Shown: in pieces, positions 56,729 through 64,000 of the stretch
How positions within the stretch are numbered: the stretch's first letter is position 1
Layout of the letters: every line of letters begins with the position of its first letter
Origin: an uncultured Cellvibrio sp.
GTDB taxonomy: Bacteria > Pseudomonadota > Gammaproteobacteria > Pseudomonadales > Cellvibrionaceae
NCBI GenBank assembly: GCA_946480695.1
Contig: CAMLKG010000011.1
Coordinates: forward strand, 58,123-122,122
Reading direction: 5' to 3'
Length of the DNA: 64,000 nt
Translations under genes and position numbers: made by a program
The notes under the pieces: generated by a model
The model's input: only the letters and a program-made list of their open reading frames with translations
Told to the model about the DNA's origin: nothing
Database searches by the model: none

Positions 56729-57598
56729 ATGTCGCTCCATCTTAACCTGGCTTCATTTGAATTCCATGCTTCCGCTATAACGCCGGTCACCTCAGGTAAC
56801 CGGCGTTTTATTATCCTCGGGGTCACCGAAAACTGTTCTTGCGACCAGTTGCTTTGCAACGCATCGGGCGAATTAATTCTGTTAAACGAGGCCCAGGCCG
56901 ATGAATTAACGCTGCCAATGTGTTCGGAACACTACCTTGGCAAACTGAATGGTGATGATTTGTGGGTTCGCTCCTTATCATTTGGAACGCTATCTGCTGC
57001 GTATCAATGGTTGGGGCTTCGCTCGCAGTTGGAGTTGCTATCCCCGGCCGCTTTCCAGCTCGCCGGGCGCGCATTGCAAATTGTCCGTTGGTTTTATGAC
57101 CACCAATATTGCGGTCGTTGCGCACAGCCCACAACGCAGGATGAATTTGATTTTGCCCGTGTCTGCCAAAGTTGCTCCCTGCGCTTTTACCCCCGAATTG
57201 CACCTTGTATGATTGTCCTCGTCACGCGTGGTGATGAAATGTTGCTGGCTCATCATCATCGGGCATCTCGCGTTATGTACACGACACTTGCGGGTTTTGT
57301 GGAAGCGGGTGAGAGTGTTGAAGAGTGTGTGCGGCGTGAAATTCGGGAAGAGGTTGGGGTGGAAGTGGGTAAGCTCGACTATTTCCGGAGCCAGGCCTGG
57401 CCATTTCCCAGCCAGTTAATGCTGGGTTTTTTTGCGGAATATACCTCGGGTGATATCCATATTGACCCCGAAGAAATTATCGATGCGAAATGGTTCCGCT
57501 ATGATGAGTTGCCTCAGGTGCCAGCAACCGCTACTGTAGCCGGGCAATTGATTACTCATTATGTTGAGTTGCGCAGGAACATCAATCACAAACAATAA
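56729..57598 (+). CDS. nudC: NudC, NAD(H) pyrophosphatase / NAD-cap decapping Nudix enzyme
   Basis: 289 residues. A zinc ribbon (YCGRCAQPTTQDEFDFARVC then QSC) precedes the Nudix box GFVEAGESVEECVRREIREE, and SQAWPFPSQLMLGF is the NADH-pyrophosphatase-specific motif (usually SQPWPFP). It hydrolyses NADH to NMNH and AMP and removes NAD caps from RNA. ATG 56729 was preferred over the TTG at 56723 that overlaps the preceding stop. Confidence 0.94.
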   Translation: MSLHLNLASFEFHASAITPVTSGNRRFIILGVTENCSCDQLLCNASGELILLNEAQADELTLPMCSEHYLGKLNGDDLWVRSLSFGTLSAAYQWLGLRSQLELLSPAAFQLAGRALQIVRWFYDHQYCGRCAQPTTQDEFDFARVCQSCSLRFYPRIAPCMIVLVTRGDEMLLAHHHRASRVMYTTLAGFVEAGESVEECVRREIREEVGVEVGKLDYFRSQAWPFPSQLMLGFFAEYTSGDIHIDPEEIIDAKWFRYDELPQVPATATVAGQLITHYVELRRNINHKQ

Positions 57599-57624
57599 CA
57601 ATCTCCGGAACAGGTGGGACGCTT

Positions 57625-58278
57625 ATGATTTTTACCCTAGTCGCTCTGTTAATCAGTTTGATTGCCCTTTATATCGCGTATAAAGCTGCGCGTATGCTGT
57701 GGCAAAATTCCTGGTTCATTGGTTTTTGCCGCGGTCTTTTCGGTTTTAGCTTGCTAGCGATAGCAGCGCTCATCGGGCTTACAGCGTTTGATGTTTATAG
57801 CTACAAGCAAGTCCTGCAAGAACAGGTGGTTGCAACAATTAATTTTGATCACATTGAAGACCAGCACTACTTCGCGGTGCTGGCGGACAAGGAAGGTAAG
57901 GAGCAACGTGTAGAGTTGCGCGGTGATCAATGGCAGTTGGATGCGCGTATTGTAAAGTGGGATGGCTACCTGGCGACATTCGGTATTAAGCCTGCATATC
58001 GGCTGGAACGTTTGAGTGGTCGCTATTACGACATAGAAAAAGAAACCACTGCCAAACGCACTGCCTACACGGTGCACAACAGTTTGTATGGTATTGACGT
58101 ATGGAAAATCCTCAACAGCAACCCGGATTGGATTCCCGTTATTGACGCTGTGTACGGGTCGGCAACTTATTTGCCGATGAAAGACGGTGCACTTTTCGAA
58201 ATTAGCCTCTCCAATACCGGATTGGTAGCACGTCCCATCAATACGGCAGCGCGCGAAGCAGTTGCCGAGTTTGAATAA
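57625..58278 (+). CDS. Inner-membrane protein of unknown function
   Basis: 217 residues with two N-terminal membrane helices (about 3-18 and 36-56) and a soluble domain of about 150 residues rich in beta patterns (QVVATINFDHIEDQHYFAVL, ARIVKWDGYLATFGIKPAYRLERL). The domain probably faces the periplasm. Such proteins are often annotated vaguely in pseudomonads as efflux-related, which I cannot support. It is 26 bases after nudC and 29 before sohB, perhaps in one transcript. Confidence 0.75.
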   Translation: MIFTLVALLISLIALYIAYKAARMLWQNSWFIGFCRGLFGFSLLAIAALIGLTAFDVYSYKQVLQEQVVATINFDHIEDQHYFAVLADKEGKEQRVELRGDQWQLDARIVKWDGYLATFGIKPAYRLERLSGRYYDIEKETTAKRTAYTVHNSLYGIDVWKILNSNPDWIPVIDAVYGSATYLPMKDGALFEISLSNTGLVARPINTAAREAVAEFE

Positions 58279-58307
58279 TTTATTAGTTGCGTTATGGAGT
58301 TATCCCA

Positions 58308-59387
58308 TTGGAATTTTTAACTGAATATGGTTTGTTTCTGGCCAAGACCATTACGTTTGTAGCTGCTATTTTTGTCATTATCAGCCTGGTTGTTTCAGTC
58401 GGAGGGCGCAATAAGAAATCGGATAAAGGACATGTGGAAGTTACCAAGCTCAATGAAAAGTTCGAACATTTACGCGATTCGTTACGCGATGCGATGCTTG
58501 ACGATGACGAGTATAAAGAGTTTGAAAAAGCCGAGAAAAAACGCCTGAAAGAAGAGAAGGTCCAAAAGAAAAAAGCCGCTAAAGAAATGGCAAAAAGCAA
58601 AGCGGAAAACCAGGACACGCAACAGCCGGAACGCAAGCGAATCTTTGTGCTGGATTTCCACGGCGACATCAAAGCATCGGAAGTCGAAAATTTGCGCGAG
58701 GAAATTACCACGGTGTTGACCCTGGCCAAACCTACGGATGAAATCGTGGTAAAAGTGGAAAGCGGTGGGGGAATGGTGCATAGCTACGGTCTCGCTTCCA
58801 GCCAACTTGCGCGCATTACGCACAAAAATATTCCACTGACTGTGTGTGTGGATAAAGTAGCGGCCAGCGGCGGATATATGATGGCCTGTGTTGCCAATAA
58901 GATTATCGCCGCACCCTTCGCCATTCTTGGTTCCATTGGGGTTGTGGCGCAGTTACCTAACTTCCATAAATTGCTTAAAAAGAACGACATCGATTATGAA
59001 ATGTTTACGGCTGGCGAGTACAAGCGCACCGTTACTATGTTTGGTGAAAATACCGATAAAGGTCGCACCAAATTCGTAGAAGAATTGGAAGACACGCACG
59101 TATTGTTCAAAGAGTTTGTTAGCGAGCATCGTCCGCAAGTTGATATTGCGAAAGTGGCAACTGGAGAGGTCTGGTTTGGTTTACGCGCCAAATCAGTGAA
59201 TCTTATTGACGAATTGCAAACCAGCGATGAATATCTATTTTCCCAGGTAGAGAATGCCGATATCTACGAAGTTGAATTTACGTTCAAGAAATCATTACCG
59301 GAAAAATTGGGCCTGGCAGCCCAGGGGGCAGTGGATCGTTTACTGATGACCTGGTGGGAGCGGCTTAATATGAGCCGCTGGTTCTAA
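58308..59387 (+). CDS. sohB: SohB, inner-membrane signal-peptide-peptidase-like protease
   Basis: 359 residues. Membrane anchor (about 9-32), a Lys/Glu-rich cytoplasmic-type linker (about 70-100), then the SppA-like S49 domain with catalytic Ser187 in VAASGGYMMACVANKI and the Lys in TAGEYKRTVTMF. I chose TTG 58308 because it gives MEFLTEYGLFLAK, the family N-terminus, and has GGAG nine bases upstream; an in-frame TTG at 58287 is possible. SohB is thought to degrade membrane peptides. A terminator follows. Confidence 0.92.
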   Translation: MEFLTEYGLFLAKTITFVAAIFVIISLVVSVGGRNKKSDKGHVEVTKLNEKFEHLRDSLRDAMLDDDEYKEFEKAEKKRLKEEKVQKKKAAKEMAKSKAENQDTQQPERKRIFVLDFHGDIKASEVENLREEITTVLTLAKPTDEIVVKVESGGGMVHSYGLASSQLARITHKNIPLTVCVDKVAASGGYMMACVANKIIAAPFAILGSIGVVAQLPNFHKLLKKNDIDYEMFTAGEYKRTVTMFGENTDKGRTKFVEELEDTHVLFKEFVSEHRPQVDIAKVATGEVWFGLRAKSVNLIDELQTSDEYLFSQVENADIYEVEFTFKKSLPEKLGLAAQGAVDRLLMTWWERLNMSRWF

Positions 59388-59390
59388 CGG

Positions 59391-59418
59391 AAACGGTGCC
59401 ATAGGGCACCGTTTTTAT
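59391..59418 (+). terminator. Rho-independent terminator after sohB
   Basis: AAACGGTGCC, loop ATAG and GGCACCGTTT form a 10-bp stem followed by TTTATTT, three bases past the sohB stop. Confidence 0.9.
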
Positions 59419-59466
59419 TTGCGCGGTCTAAACTCCTGTATCCAAATTTTTAAATAGGGGGTCTAT

Positions 59467-60099
59467 ATGGTGTCTTCTACAGCCAAGATGAAAATGCCGA
59501 CACGAGAGGAGTCATTGCCGGGCAGGTCGACGGTCATGCCAGTAGAAAACAAGCATGCGGTTAAAGGTGTGCCTATCAAACAACCTTTTCCCACCGGGTA
59601 TGAACAAATTATTTTAGGGATGGGTTGTTTTTGGGGCGCTGAACGTAAATTCTGGCAACAACCCGGTGTGTATACGACGGCTGTTGGTTATTCCGCGGGA
59701 TACACGCCGAATCCCACTTACGAAGAGGTTTGCAGTGGTTTGACTGGCCACAATGAAGTAGTGCTGGTGGTGTTTAACCCGCAGGAAACCTCTTTACAGC
59801 AGTTATTTAAAGTATTTTGGGAATCTCACAATCCGACCCAGGGAATGCGCCAGGGTAATGATCGCGGTACGCAATATCGGTCCGGGATTTATTATTTTAC
59901 CGAGCAACAACGAGAAGTCGCTGAACAAACAAGGGCCGCTTACCAGGTTGCGCTCAACGAGAAAAATGTCGGTGAAATTACCACTGAAATATTGCCTGCA
60001 AGGGAATTTTATTACGCGGAAATTTATCACCAGCAATACCTGCACAAAAACCCGGGAGGGTATTGTGGGCTGGGTGGTACAGGTGTTTGCCTGGCTTAA
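59467..60099 (+). CDS. msrA: Peptide methionine sulfoxide reductase A
   Basis: 210 residues. Catalytic Cys54 in [14 protein letters not shown] and resolving cysteines Cys200 and Cys208 in the C-terminal [11 protein letters not shown]. The long N-terminal extension, with [15 protein letters not shown] before the core, matches the E. coli-type MsrA. It reduces methionine-S-sulfoxide with thioredoxin. GGGGG precedes ATG 59467; later in-frame Met codons (residues 8, 10, 24) are possible. It is convergent with the ETF-QO gene nine bases away. Confidence 0.95.
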   Translation: MVSSTAKMKMPTREESLPGRSTVMPVENKHAVKGVPIKQPFPTGYEQIILGMGCFWGAERKFWQQPGVYTTAVGYSAGYTPNPTYEEVCSGLTGHNEVVLVVFNPQETSLQQLFKVFWESHNPTQGMRQGNDRGTQYRSGIYYFTEQQREVAEQTRAAYQVALNEKNVGEITTEILPAREFYYAEIYHQQYLHKNPGGYCGLGGTGVCLA

Positions 60100-60108
60100 G
60101 ATTTTTTA

Positions 60109-61758
60109 TTACATGGCCTCGTAATAGGGGCCACTTCCGCCCTCGGGTGGAACCCAGGTTATATTTTGTAGCGGATCTTTAATATCGCATGCCTTGCAGT
60201 GAATGCAATTGGCCGCATTAATTTGCAGCGTATCCTTATTATCCTTTTGGATAATTTCATAAACACCTGCCGGACAATAACGTTGCTCAGGCGCACCGTA
60301 GAGCGCAAGGTTGTGTTGAATGGGAATATTTTCATCGCGCAGCTTTAAATGTACCGGCTGGTTTTCTTCGTGATCTATCCTCGATAGATAAATCGATGAC
60401 AAACGATCAAAGCTGATTTGCCGATCCGATTGGGGATAATTAATGGGTTTGGCTTGGTGTATGGGGATGAGCGTTTCATGGTCAGCTTTTTTGTGCTTCA
60501 GCGTCCAGGGCAAATTAATGCCAAGGGAATGCAGCCACATATCAGCTCCCGCATAAACCATTCCGCCAATATTGCCCCACATGGAAAGGGCAGGCTTTAT
60601 ATTGCGCACGGCATGGAGGTCTTTCCATATCCAGGATTTTTTTAATTTTTCCGGATAATTATTTAATACTGGAGTCGGATCGGCGTTTGCCAATGCTTCA
60701 ATAATGGCTTCAGCAGCAAGCATACCCGACTTCATTGCATTATGAGATCCTTTGATTTTGGGCACGTTAACGAAACCCGCAGAACAACCAATTAGCGCCC
60801 CACCGGGAAATACCAGGGTGGGTAAAGACTGGATGCCACCTTCGTTAATGGTGCGCGCACCATAGGCAAGGCGTTGTGCGTTTTCCAGCAGCGGTTTAAT
60901 ACCGGGATGGGCTTTAAAGCGCTGGAATTCTTCAAATGGATTAAGGTAGGGATTCGGGTAATTCAAATGCACTACAAATCCCACAGCAATTTTATTGTCA
61001 TCCAGGTGATAAACAAATCCTCCACCACCCGTATCGTTTTCCAAAGGCCAACCAAGTGTGTGGATCACTTTGCCGGGCTGGTGGTGTTCAGGGTTTATTT
61101 GCCAAATTTCCTTGAAACCCAAACCATATTTTTGCGGTTCGGCGTGTTCACGCAAATTAAATTTGGTTTCCAATAATTTTGTTAATGAGCCGCGTGTACC
61201 TTCTGCTATCAGGGTGTATTTTGCACGCAGCTCAATACCTGCTGAAAAAGTTGGTTTGTGGCTACCGTCGCGCGCAACTCCCATGTCACCGGTAACGACA
61301 CCAAGGACCTCGCCACCACTTCCATAGATAAACTCGCAAGCATTAAAACCGGGAAATAAATCCACCCCCAGGCTTTCAGCCTCTGTGGCTAACCAGCGAC
61401 AGACTTGCCCCAAACTCACAATATAGTTGCCGTGGTTACTCATTAAGGGGGGCAAGAATAACGATGGGATCTTGTAGTGCTTACTTTCAGTAAGCCACAA
61501 AAACTGATCATCGAGGACTGCATTGGTGACCGGTGCTTTTTTATTTTTCCAGTCCGGGATTAGCTCTGTTAAGGCGATGGGATCAATAACGGCACCCGAT
61601 AAAATATGTGCGCCAATTTCAACTCCCTTCTCCAGCAGGCAAATGTTCAATTCAAGGTTTTGTTGCGCTGCCAATTGTTTTAAGCGAATCGCGGCTGCAA
61701 GGCCAGCAGGGCCGCCGCCGACAATCACTACATCATATTCCATCCGGTCGCGTTGCAT
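60109..61758 (-). CDS. Electron transfer flavoprotein-ubiquinone oxidoreductase
   Basis: 549 residues. FAD-binding VIVGGGPAGLAAAIRL at the N-terminus, the membrane-binding middle, and a C-terminal 4Fe-4S site with CPAGVYEI and NCIHCKACDIKDP. It passes electrons from reduced ETF to ubiquinone, linking acyl-CoA and other dehydrogenases to respiration. The LysR gene is upstream on the same strand, and etfBA are divergent, forming one functional locus. Confidence 0.96.
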   Translation of the reverse strand: MQRDRMEYDVVIVGGGPAGLAAAIRLKQLAAQQNLELNICLLEKGVEIGAHILSGAVIDPIALTELIPDWKNKKAPVTNAVLDDQFLWLTESKHYKIPSLFLPPLMSNHGNYIVSLGQVCRWLATEAESLGVDLFPGFNACEFIYGSGGEVLGVVTGDMGVARDGSHKPTFSAGIELRAKYTLIAEGTRGSLTKLLETKFNLREHAEPQKYGLGFKEIWQINPEHHQPGKVIHTLGWPLENDTGGGGFVYHLDDNKIAVGFVVHLNYPNPYLNPFEEFQRFKAHPGIKPLLENAQRLAYGARTINEGGIQSLPTLVFPGGALIGCSAGFVNVPKIKGSHNAMKSGMLAAEAIIEALANADPTPVLNNYPEKLKKSWIWKDLHAVRNIKPALSMWGNIGGMVYAGADMWLHSLGINLPWTLKHKKADHETLIPIHQAKPINYPQSDRQISFDRLSSIYLSRIDHEENQPVHLKLRDENIPIQHNLALYGAPEQRYCPAGVYEIIQKDNKDTLQINAANCIHCKACDIKDPLQNITWVPPEGGSGPYYEAM

Positions 61759-61799
61759 TTATTTTCCTATTAAGTTAATTGCAAATAAATTAGTGATAC

Positions 61800-62729
61800 T
61801 TATCCAACCATGGATGGCAAAAATATTTCATCACTGCGTTTCAGGTTTTGCGTTAAGGACCGGCAATAATCCAGGAAGCTGATAATTGTCGGTGTTTGAT
61901 AGCGGTCCCTGTGCCAGACCATTAAAAATTGACGTTTCAAATCAAGCATCGGCGTTTTGACTTCCACCAGGCTGCCGCGACGGAATGCGTCGCGTAGCGC
62001 CAGTCGTGATATACAACCAACACCTAATCCGGACTCCACTGCGCGTTTGATCGCCTCCGTGTGCTCAAGTTCAAGTCGCACTTTTAAACCGGCAGTATGG
62101 TGGCGCAGGGCGTGGTCAAACGTTTCGCGCGTTCCGGAGCCTTGTTCGCGCAAAATCCAGGTGGCGGAGGTTAAATCATCAATTGTGGGATTCTTTTTCT
62201 GCGCCAACTCATGATCGGGCGAGCAAAATACCGCAAGTTCATCGTCCATCCAGGGTTCGGCAATTAATTCAGGATGATGGCAGCTTCCTTCAATTAATCC
62301 CAAATCCAATTCATAACGCGCAATTTGTTGGAGGATGCTTTGCGTATTTTTTACTTGCAGGTCGATATGGCATTCGGTGTGATGAAGCATGAATTCGCTG
62401 ACAATCAATATCGCTAAATAATTACCGACAGTCAGCGTGGCGCCCAATTTTAAATTGCCTAGCGCGGCTTTACCTTCCAACAATTTCTCAATTTCCTCCG
62501 CTTGGGTTAGCAAGCTGCTGGCGGCGGGTAACAGGCTTTTCCCTAGCGCATTAAGAACTAACTGTTTACCGTGGCGATCAAATAACTGGCAATCAAATTG
62601 CCGTTCCAGCTCAGCCAGGGCGGTGCTGGCAGCGGATTGGGATAGCGCGACCTGTTCAGCGGCCCTGGAAACGCTCCCGGAACGCGCGATGGCGGCAAAA
62701 ATTTCTAATTGGCGTAATGTGTATTTCAT
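61800..62729 (-). CDS. LysR-type regulator near the etf genes (YeiE-like)
   Basis: 309 residues from ATG 62729. The family N-terminus is MKYTLRQLEIFAAIARSGSV, with the helix-turn-helix ALSQSAASTALAELERQ. The effector domain (about 90-300) has LELDLGLIEGSC-type and ILREQGSGTRETFDH segments, close to the YeiE/CysB-like group. An in-frame upstream start lies in what is likely promoter sequence. It is divergent from etfB, so control of the ETF genes is likely, with ETF-QO downstream. Confidence 0.88.
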   Translation of the reverse strand: MKYTLRQLEIFAAIARSGSVSRAAEQVALSQSAASTALAELERQFDCQLFDRHGKQLVLNALGKSLLPAASSLLTQAEEIEKLLEGKAALGNLKLGATLTVGNYLAILIVSEFMLHHTECHIDLQVKNTQSILQQIARYELDLGLIEGSCHHPELIAEPWMDDELAVFCSPDHELAQKKNPTIDDLTSATWILREQGSGTRETFDHALRHHTAGLKVRLELEHTEAIKRAVESGLGVGCISRLALRDAFRRGSLVEVKTPMLDLKRQFLMVWHRDRYQTPTIISFLDYCRSLTQNLKRSDEIFLPSMVG

Positions 62730-62824
62730 ATCTATTTGTCGGATATATAAAATATAAATTATCAATTTAACAAATATGCTAGCGCTAAATACACTGGACG
62801 ACAAGTAAGTTTGAGGGTTTCACC
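62730..62824. promoter_or_regulatory. Divergent promoter region between the LysR and etfB genes
   Basis: 95 AT-rich bases (for example GGATATATAAAATATAAATT) between divergent starts. Probably the binding region of the LysR regulator for both directions; no single operator could be fixed. Confidence 0.5.
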
Positions 62825-63574
62825 ATGAAAATTCTTGTTGCAGTGAAGCATGCTGTGGATCACAACCTAAAACCCGGTGTTGATCCAATAAGCGGGCAAG
62901 TGGATTTATCCCAGGCACGCAAGACAATTAATCCCTTCGATGAAATAGCCATTGAAGAGGCGGTACGGTTAAAGGAACGCGGCCAGGTATCAGAAATTTT
63001 GGCTGTTGCGATTGGCGGCCCCGATGCCAGGGATAGTTTGCGCCATGCCTATGCGATGGGGGCCGACCGGGCATTACTGGTAGAAAGCGAATCCAATTTA
63101 CAACCGCTTGCCGTTGCCAGGGTTTTGAAAGTTATTGTTGAGCGTGAACAGCCGGGGCTGGTACTCCTGGGCAAGCAAGCGGTGGGCGAGGACTATGGCC
63201 AGACCGGCTCAATGCTGGCGGCCTTGTTGGGCAGGGGTTTGGGAAGCTTTGTTTCCGCAATTGAAATCAATGACGGGTTTGTGGTTGTTACGCGGGAAAT
63301 CGAAAAGGGAACCCAAAAAATCCGCTTGCAATTACCCGCGGTGTTGACGGTGGATTTGCGCTTGAATGAGCCGCGTTTTATTAAATTACCCAATTTGATG
63401 ATGGCCAAGAAGAAATCGATTGAATCACTGGCGGTGACCGACCTGGGAGTTGACCTGGCTCCGCGTTTTTCCAAGTTGAAATCGGTGGAGCCGCCGCAAA
63501 AACCCGGTGCTATCCAATTATCCAGCGTTCAAGAGTTAGTAAATACATTACGCAAAGCGGAGGTATTGCCATGA
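62825..63574 (+). CDS. etfB: Electron transfer flavoprotein beta subunit
   Basis: 249 residues. Family motifs KILVAVKHAVDHN, NPFDEIAIEEAVRLKERG, and the ETF-beta signature region VTREIEKGTQKIRLQLPAVLTVDLRLNEPR. With EtfA it carries FAD and AMP and takes electrons from acyl-CoA and other dehydrogenases. Its stop overlaps the etfA start as ATGA. Confidence 0.96.
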   Translation: MKILVAVKHAVDHNLKPGVDPISGQVDLSQARKTINPFDEIAIEEAVRLKERGQVSEILAVAIGGPDARDSLRHAYAMGADRALLVESESNLQPLAVARVLKVIVEREQPGLVLLGKQAVGEDYGQTGSMLAALLGRGLGSFVSAIEINDGFVVVTREIEKGTQKIRLQLPAVLTVDLRLNEPRFIKLPNLMMAKKKSIESLAVTDLGVDLAPRFSKLKSVEPPQKPGAIQLSSVQELVNTLRKAEVLP

Positions 63575-64000
63575 GCATATTGGTAATTGCAGAGCAGGAG
63601 GCCAATCGCTTAAAGCCTGCTACGGCGCAAGTTGTTGCCGCTGCTGCGGTGTGGCAAAAACCGATTGATCTATTGGTTTTTGGTGACCAGCCGAATGGGC
63701 TTGCCCGCGAAGCGGCGCAACTCATGGGAGTAAAGCGTGTATTGGTCGCCCAGGCGGAGCATTTCCTGCATCCATTGGTTGAAGATGTGCAGGATTTAAT
63801 TCTTGGCATCGCTTCCAAGTACGAAATTATTGTGGCTGCCCATAGTGTGTTGGGTAAAAGTGTATTACCGGCTGTCGCCGCGCATCTGGATGTTGCCCCC
63901 ATCACCGATGTTACCGCTATCCAACTTGATCCGGGGGCTGCTCCCGTCTACGTACGGCCCGAATATGCGGGTAATATTTTTACGTACATTGAGAATACCC
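63571..64000 (+). CDS. etfA: Electron transfer flavoprotein alpha subunit, N-terminal part (3' cut by window edge)
   Basis: 143 codons are visible from ATG 63571, beginning MSILVIAEQEANRLKPATAQ, with VAAHSVLGKSVLPAVAAHLD and PITDVTAI typical of the EtfA N-terminal domain. The FAD-binding C-terminal domain lies beyond the window. ATGA overlap with etfB shows coupling. Confidence 0.95.
   Translation, partial: MSILVIAEQEANRLKPATAQVVAAAAVWQKPIDLLVFGDQPNGLAREAAQLMGVKRVLVAQAEHFLHPLVEDVQDLILGIASKYEIIVAAHSVLGKSVLPAVAAHLDVAPITDVTAIQLDPGAAPVYVRPEYAGNIFTYIENT

Overview
The window looks like a stretch of chromosome from a gammaproteobacterium, most likely of the Cellvibrio/Saccharophagus type. The reasons are the gene orders smc-zipA-ligA and gloB-methyltransferase-rnhA-dnaQ, a complete System I cytochrome c maturation set (ccmABCDEFG plus ccmHI), and a poly-serine linker protein of the kind common in Cellvibrionaceae. 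The species assignment is inference. Most genes are housekeeping genes in good frame with clear Shine-Dalgarno sequences. Two short, visibly AT-rich accessory patches (about 35.0-36.6 kb and 47.2-48.2 kb) stand out.

Layout. 1-6.1 kb: end of an MFS transporter gene, an omega-amidase, a 5'-nucleotidase, cysB, a DUF523/DUF1722 protein, an exported unknown and a mercaptopyruvate sulfurtransferase. 6.2-8.3 kb: a FliK-like/FlhB-tail pair on the minus strand. 8.5-16.3 kb: the ccm genes, split between ccmG and ccmH by two minus-strand tRNA genes (Asp and Val). 16.5-25.5 kb: smc, zipA, ligA, a lytic-transglycosylase-like lipoprotein, an unknown, and hemB. 25.5-32.7 kb: a small membrane protein, then a JetA-JetB-JetC (MksF-MksE-MksB) SMC-like operon whose fourth gene is a DUF815 AAA+ ATPase instead of the nuclease JetD. 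32.8-39.1 kb: ovothiol synthase ovoA, a type VI secretion amidase/immunity pair with a frameshifted effector, a class 3 lipase without signal peptide, and a PatB/MalY-type C-S lyase that could serve ovothiol synthesis.

39.1-47.2 kb: a fusion of MshEN-like repeats to a lipoprotein-like segment, poly-Ser linker and FnIII-like domain; rimO; a run of small genes (GNAT, prepilin-like, glutaredoxin, OsmC); and an ene-reductase/MDR/LysR/pirin group that looks like an electrophile-response locus. 47.2-48.2 kb: tiny unknown genes, one apparently broken. 48.2-54.9 kb: pgm, mltD, gloB, a methyltransferase, rnhA and dnaQ. 55.0-59.4 kb: a stand-alone ChpA-N-like protein, nudC, a membrane protein and sohB. 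59.4-64 kb: msrA, then the electron-transfer-flavoprotein locus (ETF-ubiquinone oxidoreductase, a LysR regulator, etfB and a truncated etfA).

The points most worth following are the nuclease-less Jet/Mks operon with its AAA+ partner, the MshEN-FnIII fusion, the frameshifted Tae4 beside intact Tai4, the ovoA/C-S-lyase neighbourhood, and the ccm operon split by tRNAs. All family calls were made by reading the sequence; no database search was run.
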